A stretch of 64,000 nt of DNA from Hemerocallis citrina (GCA_017893485.1 CM030360.1:17345971-17409970); one strand, 5' to 3'. Positions 35,632 to 46,583 are shown, counted from the stretch's first letter. Notes: generated from the sequence alone by a model not told the origin. Program-made: numbers and translations.

Positions 35632-36872
35632 ATCTGTATATAATAATGATATAATATAGTTATGTTAATACCCGTACCCGCAAAGTTGTGGAGTATTGGG
35701 TTCTGTGTTTAGTTTTTGAAAGGTTTTTTAAAGTTTTTTCTAAAAATCCATTACGTTTTCAAACGAATTTTGGTTTTTATTTTGTATCTTGCATTATATT
35801 ATGATTTTTTCCCCCACAGCCTTATATATATGATGCATGTGTGATGTTGCTTGGTTTGGCCTGGGGAGGATTGATATTTATTGCCTGTGATATTATATTT
35901 TTAATTGTTAGCAGAATTCCGTAAGGAATTACTGTATAAGGGCTAATATTTTAGGGGAGGCTCTGTCAAAAATTTTACTAAATTTCCTAAAATCTATTAT
36001 GTTTTCAAACGATATCTTGGTTTTTATTTTGTATTTTTAGTCATATGAAGATTTTTCCCCCCAAAGCCCTATATATATAATGTCTGTGTGATGTTGCTTG
36101 GATTGGCCTAGGAGCGGATTCATATTGACTGCCTGTGATGTTAATTTTTTATTTGTGAGCAGAATTCCGTAAGGAATTGCTCTAAAAGGGCTAATATTTA
36201 AGGGAAGATTCTGTCGAAATTTTCACTACAATCCTAAAAATATATTACGTTTTCAAACGAAATCTTGGTTTTTATTTTGTATCTTGGCTAATATGAAAAT
36301 TTTAGAGGAGACTATTTTAGAGGAGACTATTTTATATCTTTGCTAATATCTTGGCTAATATCAAACTTCCTATAAAGTTTTAGAGGATACTGTCGAAATT
36401 TTTACTAAGCAACTTAATTAATTAATCATTCTTCTCGATGACGTGCTATAGGAAACAAAATAAAGGTGATTGTATTAGAAAACAATTAGGAAACAATAAA
36501 ATTTCAAAGGAGGGCTGTATAGAGAAGATGATTGTATTAGAAAGGTGGTTGTATTTGTTTACACTCAGATTTTTTTTTTCCTGTTATGGTGCATATTTTT
36601 AATGAATGTGCTCACATTTTTTGAAAAATAGCTAGGTTTTTGGAGAATTGGATAAGTCAATATTGAGAAATTTAAGAGCAATAAAGATGAAATAACTAAA
36701 AAACTGAAACAATTTAATAAATAATTGTTAAAGAGGTATAGTGAATGACTTATGATCTTCGATATGTATAATGCATAAATTTATATGTAGTTCACACAAC
36801 CAGATAACTCCAAATAAATTTATATGCAGTTCCGAATACGTGCCGTAGGCACGTACCCACGGGCATACCTAG
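35632..36872 (+). mobile_element. Candidate non-autonomous Helitron
   Basis: The right end is convincing: a GC hairpin CGTGCCGTAGGCACG (about 36839-36853), a second small hairpin CCCACGGG, then CTAG at 36869-36872 followed by T, as required for Helitron 3' termini. The same end structure is found on the 515-bp element in GGT intron 1. The left end is less certain. ATCTGTATATAATAATG at 35631 fits the A|TC insertion rule, but other starts further left are possible. The interior carries a 247-bp tandem repeat and no Rep/helicase ORF. Confidence 0.5.
35740..36300. repeat. Tandem repeat, unit about 247 bp, a little over two copies
   Basis: The words TACGTTTTCAAACGA (or close variants) occur at about 35751, 35999 and 36245. 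Each is followed by 'tttttattttgtat', and the first two also by 'tgtgatgttgcttgg' and 'agcagaattccgtaaggaatt'. Units differ by scattered substitutions, so the array is not recent. Confidence 0.8.
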
Positions 36873-37664
36873 TATATATATAAATTTAGACGTTATCTGA
36901 CATCGAACCTACAACCTCCTTTATATTAGTTATACATGTGCATTGCACGTATCTGTTGGGTTACAATGCATGTGTTTGTTTGGTTACAAATGAAGTTTGT
37001 TTGGTGACAAACTCTCCCATTAAAATAGTAGAAATTAAGTCTCCAACTAATATTTAAAATATATTAAACCCACAATTAATATTTCAAATCATATTAAGAG
37101 ATTATCTCAATAAATAAAATAGATGAAAATATATACTACAAATATTTAAAATATAACCATAATTTGTGGGTTCAATTGGGCTCAACTTGATTTGGCTTTG
37201 CTTTAAATTTTGCCCGACTCTTCCTTTGAACCTCATAGATCATAAGAAAGAATATTTTAGGCATATTTCCACCACAATCTTCACATAACATATCTAACTT
37301 GTTGGGGAAGTTGCTATCATAATTTGTAACGGTTCCTAGATCCCTTGAACTTCTTATGTATATAATTATGTTGAAACGTAAATCCATATTTCCTATAATT
37401 TTGTTAATATTATAATGCAAGTCTATATAATTATACTTCTAGCTCAAATATGAAAAATTGTTAAGTATACTACTTTTTTTATTTTTTATACTATTTTTGT
37501 AATATTTACACGCTACTAAATTGAAGAAGATGGAGCGTATGTCAAATATTTTACATTAATTGTTCGTGAACGGTACTTTCTTAAGTCAATGAGTGTAAAA
37601 TTAGTACCAGGGTAGTAAAAATAAAATAGTACAATTAACACTAATTCTCGAAAATATATTCGAA

Positions 37665-38180
37665 TTGATTAAATTTTTTTATTTTTGATAAAATGATAGA
37701 GTCAAACGACTTCAGCCAATGAAATATATATATGTAATATAAACAAAATCTACAATGAAATAATATACAGACAGTTTTTACAAGCTGTAAAATCGGGATA
37801 GAAGAATATGAAGTACAGTGAAAAATAAACACATAAAGAGTTACAACAGATAATAAATATATACCCAACCATTACAATCAAAAATAGACTCAGGGAGGAA
37901 GGAGAGACTCCGCGCTGCAGCGATGAAGGCAGCAAATCCTAGGACTCAAGAGGTTGGGACTCGACAGCGAAAAGCAGGCAAAAAACAACAACTAGCTGAA
38001 AAATAGAGAAGACGTACTGGACAAGGAAGTGCAAGCCCGAAGAACTTAAAAATCAATTAGGGAAAACAAGTGGACACCTAATAGCCCGATGCTAAAAGAG
38101 CCAGTCCAGAATACATTAGCCGGAAGAAAAAGAGCACAACCGGTCTGAAAACATAACCACAATAACAAAGTAGACCAACC
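37665..38180 (-). mobile_element. 5'-truncated LINE 3' end (probable)
   Basis: This segment is missing from the duplicate at 30.6 kb, so it is an insertion. On the minus strand it ends in an A-rich tail (plus strand TTTTTTTATTTTTG at 37672). Preceding it is T-rich, stop-rich sequence typical of LINE 3' UTRs. No coding part is left. Confidence 0.45.
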
Positions 38181-38350
38181 AAATACAAACCAACCCAGTT
38201 TGATATCTCGGGCTCAAACTAGCTAGTTTAATCATTTATCAACGTCTTTACTTTATACTACAACTCTTATACAATCACTTGTCAATAAAAATCTCCTATT
38301 CAATCAACAACGGAATCGATCGAGTTGTATGTGTATCGTCCCATATGATG

Positions 38351-38356
<6 letters not shown>

Positions 38357-38429
<73 letters not shown>
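38357..38429. repeat. (TA)n array interrupted by a MITE
   Basis: About 36 TA units, continuing on the other side of the MITE at 38602-38636. Confidence 0.95.
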
Positions 38430-38431
<2 letters not shown>

Positions 38432-38596
38432 GTAAAAGGGATATGAGCAACTTGCTCATTTAGTAAATGAGCAAATAATGAGGTGTCAACCATGTGATTG
38501 GGAAATCCTAAAAGTGGTTAGATACTCAATGTATCACATGCATGCCACCTCATCACTTGCTCATTTACTAAATGAGCAAGTTGCTCATATCCCTTT

Positions 38597-38601
<5 letters not shown>
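38430..38601. mobile_element. 172-bp MITE with near-perfect long inverted repeats
   Basis: The first 45 bases (GGGTAAAAGGGATATGAGCA...) are exactly the reverse complement of the last 45 bases. The match continues with few mismatches to about 56 bp. The element sits inside a TA array, so the target duplication (TA or longer) cannot be resolved. It is absent from the duplicate at 30.8 kb, so it inserted after the segmental duplication. Termini do not decide the superfamily. Confidence 0.85.
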
Positions 38602-38639
<38 letters not shown>

Positions 38640-39000
38640 CATATTAATTTTCCTAATTCCAGAAAGCATGCATATATGAATTAAATAAGATAGTATATAT
38701 CAATCCCTGCTCCTTCCTAATAATTCGCTCAATTCTTGGGAAATTTTTTTTTTTCACAAACAAAGCAAGAAGCTTTTATTCATCATCACATTACAGATTG
38801 TTACATTACAACATTCAAAAGAGAGAGCGACGGACAATTAAACTTTGAACATGATTAAAACAAACTTAAAAATTAACATCAATAGTAGTAGCTAGACGTA
38901 CGGAGTACGCAACTTTATTTATTATATATAATGCGACCTCGAGTGCAATTAATTAATATATTTGATTCAGACCGCACACACCTTTAATTATACGTACGGT

Positions 39001-39320
39001 TTAGTACCCTGCTGGAGAACCACCTTTCCTTGGGTCACTAACAGCATTAAGAAGTGTTACATTGGTTACTTGGTTATTGGAGTCAAGTGTAACCATATCG
39101 TTGTAGACCACGAACTGGCAAATAGCTCCTTCTCCGTCCCATTTTGCAAGTACATGACCCTTGTCTTCTAGATAATCAATTAAATTTTCGGAGACCTGGA
39201 TATGATCGTGTAATTCTCATATCGTTGTGTGACTGTCGATAGGGTTACACCTCTTCAAGTGTAACCATATCGTTGTGTGACTGTCGTGTAATTCTCATTG
39301 TAAACCTTGTTTGGAAATAA
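39001..39320 (-). pseudogene. GGT: GGT exon 6, frameshifted by a 65-bp insertion
   Basis: Compared with the intact copy at 31108-31362 (255 nt), this exon is 320 nt. The extra 65 nt occupy about 39208-39272. Translation from the acceptor (GCATGCAG before 39320) reads LFPNKV, then YTTVTQ, and runs into TGA at 39257-39255. Beyond the insertion the original frame is still open to SDPRKGGSPAGY and TAA at 39003-39001. The insertion contains copies of adjacent sequence. Confidence 0.9.
39208..39272. repeat. 65-bp templated insertion in GGT exon 6
   Basis: Contains GTGTAATTCTCAT (also present just to the right), TTGTGTGACTGTCG (also present just to the right) and CAAGTGTAACCATATCGTTG, which repeats the exon sequence at about 39085-39104. 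Such patchwork copies of nearby DNA are typical filler from polymerase-theta-type end joining. Confidence 0.75.
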
Positions 39321-39427
39321 CTGCATGCATGCACATTCAAATTAAAAGAGTTATATTTAATTAGAAATCTTTTTTTTTTTTTTTTTTTTAAATTTGGCTG
39401 AGAAAGGGTTTTTTTTTTATCTCTAAC

Positions 39428-39565
39428 CGTGTGATAAACTCTTGGACTGATGACCGAATCGAATGGTTCCATTTTAAGGCCGAAGTGATTCAAGAATACT
39501 TGAGTTACTGTTATAAGGATCAGGGGTCCCCCACTTGCACCAATCACAGCCTTTAGTTCACCATC
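39428..39565 (-). pseudogene. GGT: GGT exon 5
   Basis: 138 nt, phase 0 at both ends. It begins DGELKAVIGASGGPLI after CCTGTAG, carrying the glycine-rich GASGGP loop near the active site. It ends SPRVYHT at ACG|GTTAGA. It lies 254 bp beyond the retrotransposon's target duplication. Confidence 0.9.
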
Positions 39566-39818
39566 CTACAGGAAATTAATCAACATGAATAAAAAAATAA
39601 ATAAATAAATTAAGTAATAGTAAAAGATAACATTTATATAATTAATATCCTTGTGATATATTTTTCTTCAACCTTAATGGTGTTACAGCTAGCGCGAGAT
39701 TACTCTCAACAATTATATATATATAAATATATATACGAATATGAGATACGCAGATTCTGTTTTGAAACATTTCACTTGCTTATTACACTTTGATTCATAT
39801 ATAAAATCATTGAACATA
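39566..39818. other. GGT intron 4, part downstream of the retrotransposon
   Basis: AT-rich intron sequence. No feature other than short TA and AAAT runs. Confidence 0.7.
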
Positions 39819-39823
39819 ATAAG

Positions 39824-40415
39824 TGTTACCGCTGATTTCGGTGTGGGGGTAAACAGATAGAATTTGTGAGTCCGGAAAGCACCTGAACGATTGACTCGGC
39901 CTTCTTGCTTCTAGCACAACCTGCAAGGAAGTGCGAAACACCGGGGTTGATTCCGGCGACGCACCCTCCGACGCTCTTGTCAGTAATCAGGAAAAGATTA
40001 AGAAAGAGCTTAAGTGGTGAAAAAGTGATTCACCTGGTCTCGGTGGTAGAGGGGTTGTATTTATAGTCGCCTTTGGAGCCATTTGGGGCCTAATTTCCTG
40101 CCTAACAAATAGGAGAAAAATCCTCCTATTCTGTTTTGGGAAGTTAGGCCTTGATTCCCTGGTGAGAGCTAATCAGGTTTATTGATTTGACCAAATCAGT
40201 GGCCTGATTCTCTTCTTGATGGATTGGGCTTGTATCGGGTCGGGACCCGTACCCAATTTGAAGTGGATCTATTCGCGGGTGGTCGGTTCTGTAAGAAGGA
40301 GGCCCAATACCCGTTTTGGATCCATCTGTATGTGAAATTACCTTTTTACCCCCGTGCTTCAGGATTCGTGATCGATCTGGACGGTCCCGATTTAACCCCA
40401 ATTTTAGCCATATCA
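39824..40415 (-). repeat. 3' LTR of the Tat element
   Basis: 592 bp. The minus strand starts TGATATGGCTAAAATTGGGG and ends TCAGCGGTAACA. Flanked by ATAAG (39819-39823). Confidence 0.97.
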
Positions 40416-40434
40416 CGAGCCCCCCACTCCTAAA
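40416..40434 (-). other. Polypurine tract of the Tat element
   Basis: The minus strand reads TTTAGGAGTGGGGGGCTCG immediately before the LTR start. It primes plus-strand DNA synthesis and shares its core with the tract at 6572-6586. Confidence 0.85.
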
Positions 40435-42436
40435 GACTGAGTGTGATCAGGCTTTGAGGAGTAGTTTAGTTGTTTTAGTAGCTGATGGAGTTGTATTGGA
40501 GTCCAGACGTGGGATTTTGAATCAAGAAAGGGGGTAGTGAGGCAACTTTTGATGCCGCTGGCAGTTCTCTGGTCACCTCGGGTGTTCAAGAGTTTTTATC
40601 TATTTTTTCGGACTACTTGTTTAACTTTGCGACGCGTTTGCTAATCATTCGGGAGCCTTAGTCGTACATTCTGGGCGGTAATTGTTCGTTCAAGGGTTCG
40701 AAAATGTGCCCCCTAAATCTCAATTACTCTCCAGAATTTTTGGCTAATTTTCCCGAATTTTTAACAATTTTCTCGCAATTTTTAAACAAATAAGACAAAT
40801 TAAATAGATAAAAAATGATTTTAAATACCGATTTATGGCGTGGCTCGATCTGGGCCACTGATTGCAGATGGGCGCGAATTTCGGAAAGATCTGACGGCTG
40901 CTGTTGCTCGGCGGCGTTTTTCTCCGTTTACCAGCTCGGGAAGGCCTTTGCTCGGCAGCCGACCGAAGGCATGGGGGGTTCGGCAGCCGAGCGAAGGCTT
41001 GAGTGACGTGGCGTAATCTGGGCCGTTGGATGTTGGCACGCATCTCGAGACGGGAACGGTTCCCAAGGAAACGCTATCTTGTCTTCTAGCGCACGTGGCG
41101 CAATCTGAGCCATTCGCCATTGGGAGCGTGAATTTCTGGGAGATCCCACGGCTGAGATAGCTCGGTGCCTTTTTTTCTCCATTTACCAGTTCGGGAAGAC
41201 CTCTGCTCGGCAGCCGACCGAAGGTATGGGGGTTCGGCAGCATCGTGGCGCTATCTGTTCGGGGGCGGTCTCGCTTCCGAGGGTATTAATGACGCTCGGG
41301 GTTTGTGCGGCATTCCCCTTCCCCATGTCATTAAGAATAATTCCTTTGATTAATGCGTGACGTTTCGACTTCCGGGGATCAATAATTCCCTCAATTAAAA
41401 CGCGGCGCTTCAATTTCCGAGGGAAGTAATGGTTGGTTATAGGAGGCGGGCTATAAGTACCCCACTCCTTTTGTCATTTTCGTCACAACCAAATTGGGTT
41501 CCAGACCTCGGAGGCATCTGCCTTGGATAGCTTCTCTCTTGAAGTTCGGAGTGGTGGTCGCTCTTCTGCCTGGTTTTCCCTTTGTTCCTGACGGCCCCAA
41601 AGTGGATGTCAGGAGCGAGGGGGAACGAGGTAGTAGTGGTGACGACCGTAGTCCGCGCTCGGGGGATGAGTTATCTCCGAAGGACGGGTGGTCGCTCTCT
41701 TACCTTTTTCTTCTCCCGTTCCGGACGGTCCTTAAGTGGGTGTCGGGAGCGGAGGAGAATAAGGCAAGAGCGGTGACGACCGTAGTCCGGATCCGAGGGA
41801 TGGGCCTTCTCGGAAGGACGGGCGGTCGCCCCGCTGTCTTGTTGTTTCCCCATCCCTCACTGCTCCGAAGGGGTGTGAGGGGTGGGGGGCAACAAGACAG
41901 TAGCGTCGACGGCCATGGTCCGGACCCTGGGTGTGGACCTCTTTCGAAGGACGGGTCGCCGTTCTCTCACCAAGATCTTCTGCCTTCTTCGGTTGCTCCG
42001 AAGTGAGTGTCGAAGTAGGCGGAGATCTTGGTGGGAGAGTGACGACCCCTGTCCGATGTCGATCTCCGGGCCGTCCGAGTCCGTTTGTTGCAACTGTGAA
42101 GGCGCCGCTGTTAGAGTCTTTCGACAAGCCGAGCCTTCCAGTTGCAACCAACTAGCTCGGGATGGTGCGTCTCTTTCGACCTCTGAGTGTTGATGGGTTC
42201 CCTCCTATCTCTGTCTTCCTTCTCGGGCTGATGGCTTTTGACGGTGGTCAGCCCGGGGGAGTTAGAGATGGGGGAGTGCCGATCTGTTTCCGACCGGGGC
42301 CTGTTGTCTTGGTAATACCGACCGAGGCATGGGACCCGGGGGGTGCCTGCCGAGGGCGGCGCCTTAAAACATAATCAAAAATTTTCCAGGTTCTTTTATG
42401 CATAGGCGAGGCGTCCGAGGGTCCGATCGTCCGAGC
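40435..42436 (+). repeat. GC-rich repeat region upstream of the antisense gene
   Basis: Contains copies of a roughly 200-bp module (about 40838-40990 and 41004-41240; further copies at 42437-42640 and 47257-47452). Each has a GTGGC...ATCTGAGCC-type start and a TTTACCAGCTCGGGAAGGC-type end. It also holds four imperfect units of about 130-135 bp between about 41560 and 42080, seen as GTGGATGTCAGGAGCG, GTGGGTGTCGGGAGCG and relatives after AAG. The ORF at 41494-42006 (170 residues) spans these repeats and has no recognisable domain. Confidence 0.75.
41447..41458 (+). promoter_or_regulatory. Second TATA-like promoter on the antisense strand of the Tat element
   Basis: GGCTATAAGTACCCC, followed about 30 bp later by a plausible start region (TCGTCACAACC). 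It points the same way as the promoter at 42777 and precedes the 170-residue repeat-derived ORF. It could give a long leader for the antisense gene or be a relic duplicate. Confidence 0.4.
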
Positions 42437-42640
42437 GACGTGGCGCTATCTGAGCCGCCGGATGCTGGCACGCATCTCGAGATGGGCGGGTTCTCCAAGA
42501 AAACGCTATCTTGTCGTTTAGTGCTCTCGGCAAGATCTGGACCGTCTGATGAAGATCAGGCACGAAAGTTGAGGGAGAAGGGAGTTTTCCCCATTTACCA
42601 GCTCGGGAAGGCACTTGCACGGATTCCGGGCGGACTCTAT
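42437..42640 (+). repeat. Copy of the 200-bp module just upstream of the antisense promoter
   Basis: Closely matches 47257-47452 (shared 'aagaaaacg', 'cttgtcgttt', 'gcacgaaagttgag', 'ttttcccc', 'accagctcgggaaggcact'). The two copies bracket the antisense genes. Confidence 0.85.
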
Positions 42641-42776
42641 TGCAGCCACGTTCGGTTTGTTCTCTGCTCGGATTCTCGTCCCCTCTTGCCGAGCTGGTTG
42701 ACTTTGTGGTGGGCCTTCGAGATGCTTCGAGAGTAGCCCAAAAGTCGCTCTGGAAGTCCAAGAGGCGCCTCATTTT

Positions 42777-42788
42777 CACTATAAATCT
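42777..42788 (+). promoter_or_regulatory. TATA box of the antisense gene in the Tat element
   Basis: CACTATAAATC at about 42778-42788, followed by a CT-rich leader (ACTCTCTCTCTTCG) and an ATG at 42978 after about 160 nt. The layout matches a plant RNA polymerase II core promoter. It directs transcription opposite to the LTR promoter. Confidence 0.65.
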
Positions 42789-42977
42789 TTACCCCCCCTT
42801 TGACCAAGTCTTCACTTTTCACTTTTACTCTCTCTCTTCGTATTTACTTTGCTTCGAGGTCTTTAGCTCCCTGGTGGTGTCGTTAGCTGTCGCGGTAGCG
42901 TTCCTAGTTCTGGCGAAGTTTCCGACCGTAGCTGTCACTTCAAGGTCAGTCTCTTTCCCTTCTCTCTTTAGGAAAAT

Positions 42978-45382
42978 ATGGTTAAGATTTCGGCTGAGAC
43001 CCCCGCCTCGGATCAAGCCGTTGGCCGAGGGGAAAAAGAGAAAGGAGTGGTGGAGCCGAGCGAGCAGGACGTTGTTCGTCCGGACGCGGAGGGCGGAGTG
43101 GCCGAGGTGCCCCAAGAAGTCGCGGCGGAGTCCCGAAAGGGCAAAGCCGTAATTACTATAGTGGAGACGCCGAAGAGAGCGGGAGAGTTCGGTCGGCAGC
43201 CCATCGCCGTGTCGAGCGTGGGGGGAGTCCGGGATTATACTGAGGATATCTTGGAGAAGGTTACCCGAGGTACGGCTAAACTGGTGGAGGAGAACGATCC
43301 TAGGGAGCTGTCCGAGGTCGATCGCAAGATCTCGACTCTTTCCGAATCGGACCTTCATCTGGTCCGAGAGGGCTTCCAGATTCCTCTCGAGTACACGTTG
43401 CTTCTCCCCGGGCCGGGGTTCCGAGCCAATACTGGGTCCTCTCCGGACATATGCGTCTTTCCGGTCGACTCCCTCATTGCCGGTCTTCGCTTTCCCCTCC
43501 ACCCGTTCGTGGTTGACGTCCTGGTTTGGTATGGTTTGAGTCCCGCTCAACTGATGCCGAACACATGGAGGCAAGTTGTGGCGTTCCTCCTCCGATGCCA
43601 AGAGATCGGCGCCAAGCCGACCATGTACCTCTTTCGAAGTCTCTTCCGACCTGTTCAGCCGAGAAAAGACGAGAAGAGGTTTTATCTCTCGCCCCGGCCG
43701 GGCGTGAAACTGATCGAGAATCCGGACTCGATCAAACACTGGAAGGACAAATACTTCCTCGTTCGGAATCTGACTCCATGGGTGATACCGACAGTTTGGG
43801 CGGACGGACTACCCAAGCGTACAAAGAAAGACGTTCCGCTGAACGCTGCTGAGACCGAGGTTCAGAAGAAGATCCTTGCTCTGCCGACGCTTAGCTGGAA
43901 GGATATCACCGAAGAGCATCTGTTCCGTGGGGGTCTCAGTCCGATCGACCCTCGTACGCTTCTGGTATTTATACTTCTCTCTGTAAAGTTTGCATTCAAT
44001 TTTCTAAGTTTTTTCGTTCGACTCTTGCAGAGACCATGAAGCTCGATTACAAGGCCCTGGTGGCGAAGGGCAGGTCTGAGCAGGAGAAGAAGAAGAGGCC
44101 GTCGACAGCGACTCAGGACGGCCGAGCTTCGAAGAAGGCCTCGGTCGTGAAGCCAGCCGACCAGCCGAAGGTTGCGGTCCTGAAGGAGGGAGAGGTTGAA
44201 GTCCTTGTCCCTTCGGCACAGGTCGCGGTCCCCGAGCAGGGTGGGGTCGTGGACCTCGATCCCTCGGCCTCGGATGCTCCTGCCCCTACCCCGGAGGCGG
44301 ACGCTCCTGGTCCGTCGAGTAGTGAGTTCGGGGTGGCTGATGTGCTGTCCCTCCCGGTTCCGCCACTCACCCCCGGCGCGGAGAAGATCTTGACCGAGCG
44401 TCATAAACAGATCTTCGTCCCCGATTGGCAGGTGATGAACGTCGACGGCTTTTTGGGCGACGGGAACATCTGCATGGAGGCAGTGAGGAACCTGCCGACC
44501 CCGAAGGACCGAGCGACCCTGAGGGCCGGGATGGCAGGGGACAACGTGATGCAGATGGCCCGGAGCACTATGTCGGTAAGTTTGTCAAGCCCTTCTTCAT
44601 TCGTATTTTTCCTTGGAATTTCTCCTAAGTTCTTGGGCTCGGATTTTAATCGTATGGTTCTCTTCCAGACCCTCTGCCACTTCAGTTGGCTGGTCGAGGA
44701 GTTGGCAAGGAAGGATCAGGAGAAGGAGAAAGAGAGGACGGAGCGCGTTCGGGTGGCGAAGCGGCTTGAGTCCGAGCTGCTTCTTTCGACGAAGAGAGTC
44801 GCCGAAGCGGAGGACCTGGAGAAGAAGCTGGCCGACGCCATCCAATCGTCGAAGGATACGGCGGCCAAGTTTGAGAAGGAGATGGCCGAGCTGAAGGAGG
44901 AGCTGGCCAGTGCTCGGTCGGGAGCAGAGAAGGAGGTCACCGAGCTGAAGGATGAGCTGGCTAAGGCTCGGTCGGAAGGGGAGACTGCCCGGAAGAGAGC
45001 CGAGAGGATCAAGGCCAACCACCTGAGGAAGGTGAAGAAGGTGAAAGCGGCCGTGCAAGAGGAGGCCGCGCAGCACATGATCCAGAATATGCTGGACGCC
45101 TACGGCCGTGCCCTGACCCACGTAGCCGCGAAGAACCCGGGCTTCGACTCGTCCTCCTATGACTTTTACGAGCCCGTGGAGGGGGAAGAAGGGATCACCG
45201 AGGGTTTACTCGGACCCGATGGTGAGACGGAACCCGCCGAAGGCGATGGTGAGACCGAAGCCGAGGGCGAGGAGGAGGAACTCTCTGAGGAGGAGAGCTG
45301 GAGCGAAGGCGGGGGCGAGGGCGACGGCGACGGCAAGGCCGAGGGGTCGACGAATCCGAGCGGCAAAAAGGTCGACCCCTGA
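42978..45382 (+). CDS. Antisense gene of the Tat element: 'putative gypsy-type transposon' domain plus coiled coil
   Basis: Likely exons are 42978-43964, about 44033-44575 and 44669-45382. Intron 1 is short, about 68 nt, and its exact acceptor is uncertain, because the CAG at 44030 would lead straight into a stop. Intron 2 runs TCG|GTAAGT to TTCCAG, 93 nt, and is open if retained. Exon 1 has a charged N-terminus, then a region like Pfam 'Putative gypsy type transposon' (about residues 110-310: FPLHPFVVDVLVWYGLSPAQL, NTWRQVVAFLLRC, KHWKDKYFLV). Exon 3 is a long Glu/Lys/Ala coiled coil (LEKKLADAIQSSKD, EKEMAELKEELASARS) ending in a Glu/Gly-rich acidic tail. Function is unknown. Some Tat-lineage elements such as Grande carry an antisense gene at this place. 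The open frames in a young element suggest it is maintained. Confidence 0.75.
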
Positions 45383-45576
45383 CTCGGTTGTCTTCCTACT
45401 TTCAGTCTTTTTAGTTTTGTTTTCTTTTTGTAAGCCTTATTGCGGACTGGCCACCGCCTTTGTTTTGAATGAAAAGTATTTTGTTTGGCCAAAAATTTGT
45501 TCAAGTGTTGAGCCTCGGACTTAGTGTGCGTTTATTTCTCCAACTGTTGGGCCTCGGATTTATTTCCGCTTTTCAG

Positions 45577-46416
45577 GTGGTGTTTGGTCCGATCACGGAG
45601 CTGGTCTTCCTTCGGAAGGAATTGGCCAATTTGAAGCGTGAACTTTCGGACAGCCGGCAGAGGCGGTTTCTCCTGCTCGGCCAGGCGGAGGAGGTCAGGG
45701 CAGTTCTGAGGAGGAACTGTCGCGAGCTGCATCAACTCCGGAAGCGCTCCCAGGATCCTGGTTCCGAAAGGGAAATTGAGCAGCTTCGTGGGGAGCTTAA
45801 AGCCGCCGAGCAGAAGAACGACGTCCTTTTGGACGAGGTACAACACTTGGGGCTATCGGAGAGAGAGCGCTCTGCGGAAAGGGAGAAGATGGCCTCCGAG
45901 CTGGAGGGGGCTTTGGCGGAGCGCAAGAGACTATTGGCCGAAGTTGACTTGCTCAGGAGGATCACGATAGATAGGGGGATTGAGGTCACCCACTATCGGC
46001 GGATTGCAACTGATAGTTCCAATGCCTCGGGGTCGTTGAAAGCCCCTCGATCAAAGAAATCGGCGAAAGACGTCGTCTTGAGGGATCGGATTATTGAACT
46101 GGAGGAGGAGATCGCGTCGCTTAAACCTGCGCCGGAGAGGGCTAATGTTCGTAGCACGTCGTGCACTCGGGAGGAAAGTGCGAGGGGGATCACGTTTTAT
46201 GAACTCGCGACGCGTCCGTTAACGACCAGGCGGAGTCCGACTGACGCTCAGAGCAGCGCGGCTGTCTCGTCGAGCGGGGCATCGGTCGGCGCGGCTGTTA
46301 GGACTAGCAGTGAAGGGGGGTCGCGCTTCGTTGGTTTAGGGTCGAGCTCAGAGGGTCGGCCTCGTCGTCCTCGCGTTTCCCTAAACCGAAGCATTCCCCT
46401 TCCGAAGAGGACTTGA
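45577..46416 (+). CDS. Second antisense ORF: coiled-coil protein
   Basis: An open frame runs from 45469, but the coding part probably starts at 45577 after an acceptor-like CGCTTTTCAG. It encodes a dense coiled coil (ITELVFLRKELANLKREL, SEREIEQLRGELKAAEQKND, SELEGALAERKRLLAEVDLL), then IIELEEEIASLK and a serine-rich tail, stopping at 46416. It lies behind a 3'-UTR-like stretch of the first gene (TTTTTGTAAGCC, GAATGAAAAG). It may be a downstream exon, a second cistron or a separate gene. No promoter of its own is seen. No known domain. Confidence 0.5.
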   Translation: MVFGPITELVFLRKELANLKRELSDSRQRRFLLLGQAEEVRAVLRRNCRELHQLRKRSQDPGSEREIEQLRGELKAAEQKNDVLLDEVQHLGLSERERSAEREKMASELEGALAERKRLLAEVDLLRRITIDRGIEVTHYRRIATDSSNASGSLKAPRSKKSAKDVVLRDRIIELEEEIASLKPAPERANVRSTSCTREESARGITFYELATRPLTTRRSPTDAQSSAAVSSSGASVGAAVRTSSEGGSRFVGLGSSSEGRPRRPRVSLNRSIPLPKRT

Positions 46417-46583
46417 TTATGTCACTTTTCCTTTCTGTTGGCCGTTGTAATAACCTAGTTGTAGGGTTGGTCGACCGTTTGTAACACTATTATGTCTGAA
46501 TGCATAAAAATTCTGAAAAACTTTTAAGTGTTTGTCTTCGGTACTGCATTGAAACCGCTTTGTTCGTTTTTCCTGTTTTTCAG

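Larger units (their letters stand above)
37050..39000 (-). repeat. GGT downstream flank (duplicate copy 2) with insertions
   Basis: Collinear with 29985-31107. Relative to that copy it has gained a T-tailed LINE-like fragment (about 37665-38180), a long TA array with a MITE (38357-38640), and smaller indels. No gene other than the tail of GGT is present. Confidence 0.75.

Noticed and set aside
41494..42006. 170-residue ORF between the two antisense promoters
   Set aside because: It spans four imperfect 130-bp repeats, with comparable ORFs on the opposite strand. Likely non-coding.
42825..43739. 304-residue minus-strand ORF opposite the antisense gene
   Set aside because: It is the reverse-frame shadow of a GC-rich coding exon. 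It has no domain, while the plus strand has promoter, introns and a recognisable domain.
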